Part shown: in pieces, positions 11,951-25,600 of the stretch
How positions within the stretch are numbered: the stretch's first letter is position 1
How the letters are laid out: every line of letters starts with the position of its first letter
Origin: Beroe forskalii
Taxonomy: Eukaryota; Ctenophora; Nuda; Beroida; Beroidae
Reading direction: 5' to 3'
DNA length: 64,000 nucleotides
Assembly: GCA_011033025.1 (NCBI GenBank)
Contig: WFMF01000143.1
Coordinates: forward strand, 186,001-250,000
Translations under genes and position numbers: made by a program
Notes under the pieces: model-generated
What the model saw: the letters and a program-made list of their open reading frames with translations, nothing else
What the model was told of the DNA's origin: nothing
The model's database searches: none

Positions 11951-14900
11951 GACATTTGATCTCAGGGTGCGACATTTGATCTCAGGGTACGACATTTGAT
12001 CTCAAGGTACGACATTTGATCTCTAAGTATAGAAATTGATTCCAGGCTGCGACGTTTGATCTCAAGGTACGACATTTGATCTCAAGGTACGACATTTGAT
12101 CTCAAGGTACGACATTTGATCTCTAAGTAAAGAAATCGATTCCAAAAGGCGATGTTTGATCCCAAAGTACGACGTTTGATCTCAGGTTATAACATTTGAT
12201 CTCTAAGTATAGAAATTGATTCCAGGCAGCGACGTTTGATCTCAAGGTACGACATTTGATCTCTAAGTAAAGAAATCGATTCCAGAAGGCGATGTTTGAT
12301 CCCAAAGTACGACGTTTGATCTCAGGGTACGACATTTGATCTCAGGGTACGACATTTGATCTCAAGGTACGACATTTGATCTCTAAGTATAGAAATTGAT
12401 TTCAGGCTGCGACGTTTGATCCCAAGGTACGACATTTGATCTCAGGGTACGACATTTGATCTCAAGTACGACATTTGATCTCAGGGTACGACATTTGATC
12501 TCAAGGTACGACATTTGATCTCTAAGTATAGAAATTGATTCCAGGCAGCGACGTTTGATCCCAAGGTACGACATTTGATCTCAGGGTACGACATTTGATC
12601 TCTCAAAATAGAAATTGATTCCAGGCTGCGACGTTTGATCTCAAGGTACGACATTTGATCTCAAGGTACGACATTTGATCTCAGGGTACGACATTTGATC
12701 TCAAGGTACGACATTTGATCTCTAAGTATGACAACCTATTCCAGGATGCGACGTTTGATCTCAGGGTACGACATTTGATCTCAGGGTACGACATTTGATC
12801 TCTAAGTATAGAAATTTGATTCTCCAGGCTGCGAGTTTACAAGGTACGACGTTTGATCTCAGGGTACGACATTTGATCCCAAGGTACGAAATTTGATCTC
12901 AGGCTACGACATTTGATCTCTAAGTATAGAAATTGATTCCAGGCTGCGACGTTTGATCCCAAGGTACGACATTTGATCTCAGGGTACGACATTTGATCTC
13001 TAAGTATAGAAATTGACTCCAGGCTGCGACGTTTGATCTCAAGGTACGACATTTGATCTCAAGGTACGACATTTGATCTCAAGGTACGACATTTGATCTC
13101 TTAGTATAGAAATTGATTCCAGGCTGCGACGTTTGATCCCAAGGTACGACATTTGATCTCAGGGTACGACATTTGATCTCTTAGTATAGAAATTGATTCC
13201 AGGCTGCGACGTTTGATCTCAAGGTACGACATTTGATCTCAAGGTACGACATTTGATCTCTAAGGCTGCGACGTTTGATCCCAAGGTACGACATTTGATC
13301 TCAGGGTACGACATTTGATCTCAGGGTACGACATTTGATCTCAAGGTACGACATTTGATCTCTAAGTATAGAAATTGATTCCAGGCTGCGACGTTTGATC
13401 TCAAGGTACGACATTTGATCTCAAGGTACGACATTTGATCTCAAGGTACGAAAATTGATCTCAAGGTACGACATTTGATCTCTAAGTAATGAAATCGATT
13501 CCAGAAGGCGATGTTTGATCCCAAAGTACGACGTTTGATCTCAGGGTATAACATTTGATCTCTAAGTATGACAACCTATTCCAGGCTGCGACGTTTGATC
13601 TCAGGGTACGACATTTGATCTCTGAGTATAGAAATTGATTCCAGGCTGCGACGTTTGATCTCAAGGTACGACATTTGATCTCTAAGTAAAGAAATCGATT
13701 CCAGAAGGCGAGGTTTGATCCCAAAGTACGACGTTTGATCTCAGGGTACGACATTTGATCTCAGGGTACGACATTTGATCTCAAGGTACGACATTTGATC
13801 TCTAAGTATAGAAATTAATTCCAGGCTGCGACGTTTGATCCCAAGGTACGACATTTGATCTCAGGGTACGACATTTGATCTCTAAGTATAGAAATTGATT
13901 CCAGGCTGCGACGTTTGATCTCAAGGTACGACATTTGATCTCAGGGTACGACATTTGATCTCAGGGTACGACATTTGATCTCTAAGTATAGAAATTGATT
14001 CCAGGCTGCGACGTTTGATCTCAAGGTACGACATTTGATCTCAGGGTACGACATTTGATCTCTAAGTATAGAAATTGATTCCAGGCTGCGACGTTTGATC
14101 CCAAGGTACGACATTTGATCTCAGGGTACGACATTTGATCTCTAATAAGAGAAATTGATGCCAGGCTGCGACGTTTGATCCCAAGGTACGACATTTGATC
14201 TCAGGGTACGACATTTGATCTCAGGGTGCGACATTTGATCTCAGGGTACGACATTTGATCTCAAGGTACGACATTTGATCTCTAAGTATAGAAATTGATT
14301 CCAGGGCTGCGACGTTTGATCTCAAGGTACGACATTTGATCTCAGGGTACGACATTTGATCTCAAGGTACGACATTTGATCTCTAAGTAAAGAAATTGAT
14401 TCCAAAGGCGACGTTTGATCCCAAGGTACGACATTTGATCTCAGGTTATAACATTTGATCTCTAAGTATAGAAATTGATTCAGGCTGCGACATTTGATCT
14501 CAAGGTACGACATTTGATCTCTAAGTATAGAAATTGATTCCAGAAGGCGATGTTTGATCCCAAGGTACGACGTTTGATCTCAGGGTACGACATTTGATCT
14601 CAGGGTACATTTGATCTCAAGGTACGACATTTGATCTCTAAGTATAGAAATTGATTCCAGGCTGCGACGTTTGATCCCAAGGTACGACATTTGATCTCAG
14701 GGTACGACATTTGATCTCAGGTACGACATTTGATCTCAGGGTACGACATTTGATCTCAGGGTACGACATTTGATCTCTAAGTATAGAAATTGATTCCAGG
14801 CTGCGACGTTTGATCCCAAGGTACGACATTTGATCTCAGGGTACGACATTTGATCTCTAAGTATAGAAATTGATTCCAGGCTGCGACGTTTGATCTCAAG

Positions 14901-16070
14901 GTACGACATTTGATCTCAAGGTACGACATTTGATCTCAAGGTACATTTAAATTTGATTCCAGGCTGCGACGTTTGATTATAAGGTACGACATTTGATCTC
15001 AGGCTACGACATTTGATCTCAGGGTACGACATTTGATCTCCAGGTATGACATTTGATCTCAGGGTACGACATTTGATCTCTAAGTATAGAAATTGATTCC
15101 AGGCTGCGACGTTTGATCCCAAGGTACGACATTTGATCTCAGGGTACGACATTTGATCTTTAAGTATAGAAATTGATTCCAGGCTGCGACGTTTGATCTC
15201 AAGGTACGACATTTGATCTCAAGGTACGACATTTGATCTCAAGGTACGACATTTGTCTAAGTATAGAAATTGATTCCAGGCTGCGACATTTGATCCCAAG
15301 GTACGACATTTGATCTCAGGGTACGACATTTGATCTCTAAGTATAGAAATTGATTCCAGGCTGCGACGTTTGATCTCAAGGTACGACATTTGATCTCAAG
15401 GTACGACATTTGATCTCAGGGTACGACATTTGATCTCAAGGTACGACATTTGATCTCAGGGTACGACATTTGATCTCAGGGTACGACATTTGATCTCAAG
15501 GTACGACATTTGATCTCTAAGTAAAGAAATCGATTCCAGAGGGCGATGTTTGATCCCAAAGTACGACGTTTGATCTCAGGGTACGACATTTGATCTCTAA
15601 GTATAGAAATTGATTCCAGGCTGCGAAGTTTGATCCCAAGGTACGACATTTGATCTCTAAGTATAGAAATTTGATTCCAGGCTGCGACGTTTGATCTCAA
15701 GGTAACGACATTTGATCTCAAGGTAAAGAAATTGATTCCAGAAGGCGATATTTGATCTCAAGGTACGACATTTGATCTCAGGGTACGACATTTGATCTCA
15801 GGGTACGACATTTGATCTCAAGGTACGACATTTGATCTCTAAGTATAGAAATTGGTACGACTTGATCACAGGCTGCGACGTTTGATCCCAAGGTACGACA
15901 TTTGATCTCAGGGTACGACATTTGATCTCTAAGTATAGAAATTGATTCCAGGCTGCGACGTTTGATCTCAAGGTACGACATTTGATCTCAAGGTACGACA
16001 TTTGATCTCTAAGTATAGAAATTGATTCCAGGCCGACGTTTGATCTCAAGGTACGACGTTTGATCCAAAG
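11850..16070. repeat. 20-bp satellite array A, left block
   Basis: About 4.2 kb of 20-bp monomers. Three types recur: GGTACGACATTTGATCTCAA, AGTATAGAAATTGATTCCAG and GCTGCGACGTTTGATCCCAA. They often run in a fixed order that makes a ~80-bp higher-order unit. TTGAT is common to all three. Single-base indels occur (near 12,470, 14,600 and 15,250) but the register is otherwise kept. Open frames on the minus strand rich in SYLEIKCRTLRSNVVP arise because three 20-bp units make 60 bp with no stop in that frame; I do not regard them as genes. Confidence 0.9.
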
Positions 16071-17345
16071 GGTACTTGAGATAATTTGATCTCAGCCTGA
16101 ATCACTTATACCTAGATTCAGGTCAAAATTTGAGATCAAGGCATAGATTCAAATGTCGTACCTGGGATAGAAATTGGAATCCCAAAGGTGACGTTTGATC
16201 AAAGGTACCCTGAGATCAAATTTGATAGCAACAATGGTGACAGGATCAAAATGACAGCTTATAGGTAGAAATTGATTCAAATGTCGACCTTGAGATCAAA
16301 CGCACACAGGGAGATTAAAAGGTTACTTGTTTAGCAAAAATTGATCAGGTGTGCGTACCTGGGATGCTAAGCGTACATACATTTGATTCATGTTGCGCTT
16401 GATTCTGAGATACGACATTTGATTCAGGGTAATTTTGGGGATCATTTGGATTACCCCGAGACATATTATCTATGGATCTATTCTCTATGGCTGATGGCAA
16501 TAAATTGATGTTCAGATCAAATAAATATTTGGATCAAAACGTCGATATTTACTATTTAGAGCTTAAAGGATTGGGGATCAACTTTTTCGAGATCAGAAGT
16601 CGAGATGAAATTTCGGACCTGGTCGCAGATCAAATGTCGTACTTAGGGATCAAACGTACCTTGAGCAACCTGAGAATGAATCAATTTTATACTTAGAGAA
16701 TCAAAATGTCGCAATCAAATTCCTGAGATAGAGATGAAATGTCGTACCTTGAGATCAAATGTCATAGTTGAGATCAAATGTCTATACTTAGAGATCAAAC
16801 GTTGTGAATCCTTTTGAGATCAATGTCTATACTTGAGATCAAATCGTACCCTGAGATCAAATGTGTCTTGAGATCAAATGTTGTACCTCGAGATCAAATA
16901 TCGTACCTTGGGATCAAACGTCGTTGCTTGGAATCAATTTTTATACTTAGAGATCAAATGTCGTACCCTGAGATCAAATGTCTCAGCCTGAGATCAAATG
17001 TCGTACCTTGGGATCAAAACGTCGCAGCCTGGAATCACTCTATACTTAGAGATCAAATGTCGTACCTGTCGCAGCCTCAAATTTCTATACCCTGAGATCA
17101 AATTTCGTACTTTGGGATCAAACGTCGCAGCCTCAAAATCAAATGTATACTTAGAGATCAAATGTCGTACCTTGAGATCAAATGTCAAAATCCTGAGCCC
17201 GGAAACAAAATTTTTAATTTTAAAAATCAAATTTCTGAGACAAATGTCAAAAATTTTGAATCAAAAATTTTTATTAAAAACAAATTCTACCCCAGATCAA
17301 TTGTACCCTTTATCAAACGTAGCCGAATCAATTTTACTTTGAACA
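16070..17345. repeat. Degenerate, opposite-orientation stretch of array A
   Basis: From about 16,070 the repeat reads GAGATCAAATGTCGTACC on the plus strand, the reverse of the preceding block. Units are heavily mutated, with spacing changes between 16.1 and 16.75 kb and better conservation at 16.8-17.2 kb. It fades out by about 17,345. Plus-strand frames here are by-products. Confidence 0.8.
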
Positions 17346-18480
17346 AAATGCTACCCTCTATGGGCTGTCGGCTCAACAGCATTCTTTACAGTTCACATGT
17401 ATGTCATGTGCAGCACGTGACTGCAACTGATACTGCTAGTGCGATATGAAAACCGGGAATCTTTCAATGCACTGTCTGGAGAAGCAGTGAATTTACAGAT
17501 ATGTTGTATGATCACATGCATATCACGTGAGGGGCATGACTGACATTCGATACCCCACAAGCGATGTGAAAACAGTGCAATTTCAACAAACCTGCTCACC
17601 AGAACCGGGAATATTCAAAACTGCTGCCTGATCACGTGCATATCAGGTGACAAACCCCGTGCAAAGCTCGTGACAGATCAATTCTGTGAAAACCGTGATT
17701 CTCAATCAGGACTGCTTGTTGAAATAGTGCAGAAATGTGATTTTTTCTTCAATGTTGGGCCATGGCGGGGTGCCTTTGAGACCCTCCTGCTCAGAATCAT
17801 CCCATAGTAAGGCTTGAATATCACTTTTGGAGATAATTATTGTCATTGAGATTTTGTGCAAGATTTTTTTGTACCTTCTCAAACTAATCGGCCAGTAGCA
17901 TGGGAAAACAGGGGTTTCAAATTTTCTTATGATGTTATTCTGAATCAGCAGACTTTTAGGTCCAGAATAATCATATTTGAGCTCTAACGTGATCTCGATT
18001 TGCCCACAAGAATACATTGAAATAATTCCAGATAATTAGTCATCACCCGTTATTATGATCCATTGTTGGTAGACGCTAGAACTTTTGAAGTTTGACCACC
18101 AATGCTGTAGATGCTAAGCGATGTCTGTATCATGTAAATTTGTAAAATTATTAATGATATCAAATCCGCCGATAGAGTGATCGGGAGATTAATCTTGTCA
18201 GAGGCCGAAAAGCGGACTAAGAGAAAAGCCTCTAACTTTACATTTTGGAATAATTTGAAGAGATAATATTCACAAACTTTATTTCAGTAGAGTAAAAGTA
18301 AGAGAGTCTAAGAGTCTACTAGAGTAAACTTTCCTTCTAAAACGATACTTAAATATTCGCTAGATCGCGTGATTCCACTTCTCCCGATTTACGTCAAAAC
18401 TTAACTTTAAAACCTTATCTCACCACGAGCGAATCTCCTACTTTACTTTTAACTTATTTCCCGTCTAAAATTATTCTTTT
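17345..18480. other. Interior of the 21-kb structure, no gene seen
   Basis: 17,395-17,660 holds a loose ~120-bp repetition of CACGTGA/CATGTGC and GTGAAAACCGGGAA phrases. The rest has no coding signal I can support. The minus-strand frame at 17,706-18,017 has no family resemblance. Confidence 0.4.
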
Positions 18481-19600
18481 TAAATTAAGAAGAAAAAAAT
18501 GTTTACTTTTTTAATTTTTAAAATAGGGGCCCCAGAAAATCACGACAAGACTGGGCTTACATTTCCCCCTTTTCGAAAAATTGAAAGTTCCACCCTTGTT
18601 TTAAAGGCCCCAAAAATCAATCATCCCTTTAAAAACAACTGTAGATTAACCCCTAAAAAAACCATCAAAATTTTTAATACCCAAAAGTGCCTGTAATACT
18701 AAAGTATAAAGTAAAGTATAAACTTTCGAAAACTAATAAATCCCAATATCTCAATCTACTGAGCTATTTCAAAAAAATCAAATCATCAAAAAATCAATCA
18801 ATGAATCAATCATAAAACCAATTATTCAATTAATCATCGACTCAATAAGTCAAAAAAAAATTTATTCTTTTAAATTTCAAAATTTTTTGATTTGTTTGAT
18901 TGTCTTTTTAAAAAAACAAAAACCAATAAAATTTTTATTCTATTTTTTATTTTATTGAAATGTTTTTAAATCAAATTAGTTTTTTCTAATGTTGCTGTCT
19001 TGATCCAATGGGGAACATTCTATTTTAAGCTGCACTCTGGTTCTTTTGGGTTCAAAACCCAACTGCCCCAAGTTCTTTTGGCACAGTGGGGGGAAAGAGA
19101 GTGGAAAAGGCCCCAAACCCTTTTGAACGCAAACCCTAAGGGATTCTGAGAGGGATCCAAATTAGATAATTTTACATTGGGGAATACCCACCCCCAAACT
19201 CTCAAGAAAATAAAAAGCTAGAAAATGGAAATTTTTTTAATTTAAATCATTTTTTTTTAAAGTTTAAAGATCAAAATAAACCATACACAATAGAATGAAG
19301 ATATCCCCCTTTTCATCATTCCCCAGTTGTATGCCCTCCACACCCCCCAAAAGTGACCATCAAACTATGGTCTATGCTGAAAAGGGCCCCACTCTTTTCT
19401 CTCCTGGAACCATGCTCAGTTGGGGGCGGCTGTCCTGTGGGGGTTGGGGGAACCCTTCTATAAACCCAAACATCATTCATAATCACCATTTGCCAATTCC
19501 CCCCCTAAAATACTAAGGGGGCACAACCACATTTGGGGGGGGGTCTATTATCTAAAAAACTGGTTCTAAAGCAATTTATTTTTCCCCCAAAATCATAATC
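18480..19600. other. Homopolymer-rich sequence flanking the gypsy remnant
   Basis: Runs of 4-8 identical bases are unusually common here and up to about 22.4 kb compared with the rest of the window. It may include the 3' part of the retroelement, but I recognise no domain. Confidence 0.35.
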
Positions 19601-22250
19601 ATCATTCCTCAATATCAGCATTCAGGGGGGAGGCAGTTTCATGAGCTCCATATGCACAGTATCAAACTTTTTTCTCCCTATTTTGATTTTATACAAATGA
19701 TCAGTGACCTTCTTTAACTTTTTCTGAAACGGTCCTCAAAAAGGGTAAAGAACTTCCTATTCTGTTCAATAAGGGTTCCAAAACGACGCCCATTCACCTT
19801 CAACAAAATTTCGGGACGTTTATTTTAGCATCAACCGTTTCAGAGGAAACGGTTTAGACTTGATAACTATCATTAGTTGCACTAAAACATTTTAAAGTCG
19901 ATGGGTTAACCCAAATTTGCCCATAATTAGCACCTAGAAATCCTTACATCTGCCCCCCATCATGACTTTAATGGCAGTCGGGGAAACCCCTTTTCCGGAA
20001 AATGGACTGAAACCTGTCGAGGGGACGTTGTCTGTAAGCAAAAAAATTTTTGATCTAAACCCCGGGTTAAATTTTTGGGATTTTCCTGGCAATCCCTTAA
20101 TCATTTTTTAAAAGTACCGACCATTTTTTCTTGCCATCAGTTTTGAGGCCTGTAAGCAATGTTTGCAGCCCATTTATTTCCAGCATTTTAAAACGCCGAA
20201 ATTTTTGCCAGGGGATCTGTATGCAGTTGACTAGGGCCCTGTTCATTTATCCAAGTGTTCAGAAAAGCTGGGCAATGTACGGGCCTTTAACCTTCTCAAA
20301 CAAAATACCCCCACCCATTTTTAAAAAGGGAATCAAAAAATAAAAATTGACAACGGGGCAACCCCTCCATCAAGCCCAAATGAACACAATCTCGCCGGGG
20401 AAAGAAAAGGAGGGAGGGCCTTCAATTTTCTTCATTTTACTTTTTATGACACATGACATTTTCCCAAAAACCAACTTCATTTTTTAAAAAATTTTTGGGG
20501 AAATTTAGAAAGCAGTTCTTATCCTACTGATAGTTTTATCTGACCAAAATTTTTTCCTGAGGCTGGTGGGCCTAAGTTTTTCAATCCTTTCCCCCAAAAT
20601 GAGGAATTCGCGAGATAAGGGGGTTTTTTATTAAAATTTAACTCCAATTTCACAAATGACATCAACAAATTTTTAAACCTAAAAAAAGTGAAAATACGTG
20701 TAAAGGTCACCACTTAGATTATAAGAGAGTTTGGGTTACCATCAACATCAACCAAGACCAACCCTTTCATAAAGCATCTTCCTCTTTAATTATTGGGTTT
20801 TTTCACCGGAAAAAATTTTAGACTTGGCCTCATCTGACTATCACTACTTTAATTTAAAATCAACAGGGGTTTCAATTGGAGGGGATCATCAACAGCAGCC
20901 CCCACTACTACTTACTGCCAACACTTTTTTTGTCCCATACCTTTGGGGACCCATCAATTCCCCGCACAATCAGGGGAGCGTTTTTATTTTAATTATCACC
21001 AACTGAGGCAGTCTTTGAGAGAGCATCAATTTGGGGTTTTAGAGGAAAACAAACCGGGGGAAAAACATACTTTTTTAAGGTCTCAAACCATTTCCCCAGC
21101 CGATTATTTTTTATGTTCTTTAAACCATCAAGGTGCAAAAGTGCCTTTTTTATTCCCGAGAACAGAGAAATGCGTATTTAGGGGGATAGTTTTTGTATTT
21201 TTCAAGAAATTAAAAAACTAAAAGCCTTTGAACAGTGGACCAAAAGTCCTTTAGCCTCAGTTAATATAAAACTGAACCCCCAGCTAACAGGGGGAAAAGA
21301 CCATCATCAAAACCCGTTCCGTTTAAAAAATTCCACCAATAGCATTTAAAATAGCATCTGTTATCAAGTAATTTTTTTTGGGGTCAGCGTGCATCAAAAT
21401 AGGCTTTTTATTTTTAGCTCATCCTTAATTTTGGACCAGGCTGATTATTTTAGTCCACTAAACTTAAAACATTTTTAGTTGTCATTTTTGATAAGGGGTT
21501 TGAATTTTGGCGTAGTTCTTGAAAAATTCCTATAAAAGCCCGACAACCGAGGGAAAAAAACGAACCCCTTTTACAAATTTTTTGGTTGTGCCATTTTTTG
21601 TGATAAATTTAAAAAAACCCCAATTTCACTTTAAATTTTGTACCCAAATACTTGTTTGATTTCCCCAAACAGGGGCAAACTTTTTACTTTTTAAAAGATC
21701 ATTATCCTTTTTGATCCGGGAAAACAGCTCGGATGTTATCAATCAACCCCGCACAACCCCCACTGCGCCAAAAAAATCACCAAAAAATAATTTTTACTGT
21801 TTTAGACCCCTCAAAAATTTTACAGTGATTGGAAAAAAAAAAGGGGAAATAGCAAGTCCCCTTGGGATCTTAAAAATTGGGAAAATGCAATGCCAGGTAT
21901 ATTGTTTGTAATTTTCTTTTACCAGGTTTAGGGAAGTTTGAAAAAAATTTTTGGAAACCAGGGGCAAAAATGGTGATTTATTCCATAAAACCCACTAGAT
22001 CTTGGCCCCGGGACTTGGGGGCCCGAGTTCTTTAAAAATTTTCTGATTCAAAAACCCCATAAACGGTGGGAGGACGCAGCACCCACTTTCCCAAAACAAA
22101 AACTAGGGGGAATGATAGCTGACGGGAAGGTTAATTTTTCCGAGATCCATGAGCCTTTTAATTTTCTTTTTCAGCCTTAGGCCTTTTGCAAGTGGGAAAA
22201 GGGATTTTTCGCACACCGGGGTATGATCCTTTAAAAAATTTTTTCCCTGT
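19600..22250 (-). pseudogene. Frame-broken Ty3/gypsy-like pol remnant
   Basis: On the minus strand, pieces of a gypsy-type polyprotein appear in the expected order but in shifting frames. A segment at about 21,483-21,560 carries FYRNFIKNY, typical of the reverse transcriptase to RNase H junction. About 21,331-21,405 resembles the start of the RNase H domain (LITDA ... NAIGGI). About 20,205-20,275 has GPSQLHTD, an integrase-core pattern. The adjacent 20,130-20,200 region continues integrase-like in two frames. Breaks coincide with long A, T, C and G runs. No LTRs or gag were identified. Either the copy is old, or this stretch has uncorrected homopolymer-length errors. Confidence 0.55.
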
Positions 22251-22369
22251 CAGGGAAAAACAGGCCCCTATGAACCCACTGGGGAATAAAAACCATATTT
22301 TGGGGATAATCGAAAACTTTCCTTTGAAAATGATACTTGGCCCATTTTTTCACATTTTTAAGAGAAAAT

Positions 22370-22560
22370 TTTGGGCTATGTTGCTTAGCCCCTCTAATTT
22401 TGTTACAAAGATATGTGGGCTAAGATATTAGCCCAGAAAATCTATTTTAAAACATTCCATAGTTTGGGCCATGTTATTTGGCCCACATATTTCTGTCAAT
22501 AGTTCTTAGTTTATTAAACTTGGCCCATTTATTTCCATTTGCAAGTTACATGGACCAGAA
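22370..22560. repeat. GGGCYATGTT...GGCCCA palindromic motifs, left cluster
   Basis: Repeated near-palindromes such as GGGCCATGTTATTTGGCCCA and GGGCTAAGATATTAGCCC. A second cluster with the same vocabulary lies at 26,940-27,330, on the other side of satellite B. Confidence 0.6.
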
Positions 22561-22619
22561 AAACGCTTTAAACCCGATTCCAATGTCAGTTGGCCCACTG
22601 AATTCTATTGAAAAAGGCT

Positions 22620-25600
22620 GTATCCAAACTCAGAGTGTGTCTGCAGAACACTTAAAAGCGCCCTTGATTGCACTCCAAATCGCCTCCAAGCTCCCCAGAT
22701 TTGCTTTAAAGCAAGCCTCCAAATCGCTTCCATTGAAACGATTTGGAGGGGTTTTAAGGGTGGAGTGCTTGCAGTTATCAGGAGCGCTTTGAAGAGCTTG
22801 GAAGTTCCAAGCTCTTCAAAGCGCTCCTGATAACTTGCAAGTTGCAAGCCCTGATTGCTTCCCAAGCACTCCAGATCACTTTCAAGCAGTTATGATTGCT
22901 TTCAAGCGCTCCTGATCACTTTCAAGCGCTTATAATTGCGTCAAAGCTCTCCTGGTCGCTTTCAAGAGCTCAAAATCACTTCGTTACTCTCCGGATCACT
23001 TTCAAGCTCTCCTGATTGCTTCCAAGTGCTCATGAATACTTCCAAGCGCTCCTGAGTGCTTACAATTGCTCCTGACTCCTTCCAAGTGCTCCTGGTCACC
23101 TTCAACACTCCTTATTGCTTCTAAGTGCTCCTGATTGCTTCCAATCGCTCCAGATTGCTTCAAAGCGCCCCTGACTCTTCCCAAGAGCTCCTGATTGCTT
23201 AAAACCACTCCTGATTGCTTTTTAAGCGCTCCTGATCGCTTCCCAGCGCTCATGACGGCTTCCAAGCCCTCCAGATCGGCTTTCAAGAGCTCCTGAGTGC
23301 TTACAATAGCTCTTGATTGCTTCCAAGCGCTCCTTATCGCTTTCAAGCAATGCTTCAAATCGCCTCTAAACGCTCCTGATTGCTTCCAGGCACTCCTGGG
23401 TGCTTCAATTCACTCTAGATTACTCCTGAAGTGCTCCTGATTGCTTTCAAGCGCTCCTGATTGCTTTCAAGCGCTCCATATTGCTTTCAAGCGCTCCTGA
23501 TTGCTTCCAAGCGCTCCTGATTGCTTCCAAGCGCTCCTTATTGCTTCTGTGCGCTCCTGATCACTTCCAAGCGCTCTTGATTGCTTCTGGGCACTTCTGG
23601 GTGCTTCCAATCACTCTAGATTACTCCTGAAGTGTTCCTCACTGCTTTCAAGCGCTCCTGATTGCTTTCAAGCGCTCCTGACTCCTTCCAAGTGCTCCTG
23701 GTCACCTTCGACACTCCTTATTGCTTCTAAGTGCTCTTGATTGCTTCCAATCGCTCCAGATTGCTTCAAAGCGCCCCTGACTCTTCCCAAGAGCTCCTGA
23801 TTGCTTTAAACCACTCCTGATCGCTTTTAAGCACTCCTGATCGCTTCCCAGCGCTCATGACGGCTTCCAAGCCCTCCAGATCATTTTCAAGAGCTCCTGA
23901 GTGCTTACAATAGCTCTTTAATTGCTTCAAGCGCCTCCTTATCGCTTTCAAGCAATGCTTCAAATCGCCTCTAAACGCTCCCTGATTGCTTCCAGGCACT
24001 CCTGGGTGCTTCAATTCACTCTAGATTACTCCTGAAGTGCTCCTGATTGCTTTCAAGCGCTCCTGATTGCTTTCAAGCGCTCCATATTGCTTTCAAGCGC
24101 ACCTGATTGCTTCCAAGCGCTCCTTATCGCTTCTGTGTGCTCCTGATCACTTCCAAGCGCTCTTGATTGCTTCTGGGCACTTCTGGGTGCTTCCAATCAC
24201 TCTAGATTACTCCTGAAAAGCTCCTTACAGCTTTCAAGCGCTCCTGATTGCTTTCAAGCGCTCCATATTGCTTTCAATCGCTCCTGATCACTTCCAAGCG
24301 TTCCTTATCACTTCTGTGCGCTCCTGATCACTTCCAAGCGCTCTTGATCGATTCTGAGCACTCTTAGCTACTTCAAATTGCTCCAGATTGCTTCCAATTG
24401 CTCCAGATTGCTTCCAATCGTCTAAATTGCTTTCAAGCACCCTGACTGCTGCCAAGCACTCTCATTGCTTCCAAACGCTTCTGACTGCTTTCATACACTC
24501 CTGATTGCTTTCAAGCGCTCTTGATTGCTTCCAAGCGCTTCTGAGTGCTTCCAATTGCTCCAGATTGCTCCAAAGCATTCCTGACTGCTTCCCAGCGCCC
24601 CTGATCGCTTTCAAGCGCTCCTTTAATCGCTTCTGTTTGCTCCTGATTGCTTCCAAGCGCTCATGATTGCTTTCAAGCGCTCCTTATTGCTTCTGTGCGC
24701 TCCTGATCACTTCCAAGCGCTCATTATTGCTTCTGAGCACTCCTAGCTCCTTCCAATCGCTCCAGATTGCTTCCAAATGCTCCAGATTGCTTTCAAGCTC
24801 CCCTGACTGCTGCCAAGCACTCCTGATTGCTTTCAAGCGCTCCTGATTGATTTCAAGCGCTCTTGATTGCTTCCAAGCGCTCCTGAGTGCTTCCAATTGC
24901 TCAAGATTGCTCCCAAGCATTCCTGACTGCTTCCAAGCGCTCCTGGTTGCTTTCTGGTGCCCAGATTGCTTCCCAGCGCCCCTGATCGCTTTCATGCGCT
25001 CCTTATTGCTTCTGTTTGCTCCTGATCCCTTCCAAGCGCTCATGATTGCTTTCAAGCGCTCCTTATTGCTTCTGTGCGCTCCTGATCACTTCCAAGCACT
25101 CTTTATTGCTACTGAGCACTCCTAGCTCCTTCCAATTGCTCCAGATTGCTTCCAATAGCTCCAGATTGCTTCCAAATGCTCCAGATTGCTTTCAAGCGCC
25201 CCTGACTGCTGCCAAGCACTCCTGATTGCTTTCAAGCGCTCCTGATTGATTTCAAGTGCTCTTGATTGCTTTCAAGCGCTCCTTATTGCTTCTGTGCGCT
25301 CCTGATCACTTCCAAGCGCTCTTGATTGCTTCTGAGCACTCCTAGCTCCTTGAGTATTGAAGGCTATTGAAGCAATCCGAAGTAGTCCGAAGAGTGAAGA
25401 GCTGATCTGAGTCAGTGATTCACCCATAGGCGTTCTGAAGTACTTGGAGCACTCTGATAAGCTTGGAAGTGGTCTTGACACTTGGAAGCTAAAAGGAGCA
25501 CTTGGAAACGCTATTATGGGCTTTGAAGGCGGAAGCAATCAGGAGCGCTATGAAGCAATCAGGAGCACTTTGAGGCGGCCAGGTGTGCATGGAACGAAAC

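Noticed and set aside
12123..16049. Many minus-strand frames encoding SYLEIKCRTLRSNVVPWDQ-like repeats
   Set aside because: They follow mechanically from the 20-bp array (three units equal 60 bp), break at every indel, have no leader or flanking domain, and the same occurs on the other strand after the orientation switch.
23002..25125. Repeat proteins rich in KQSGAL or CFQALL
   Set aside because: By-products of satellite B in both orientations.
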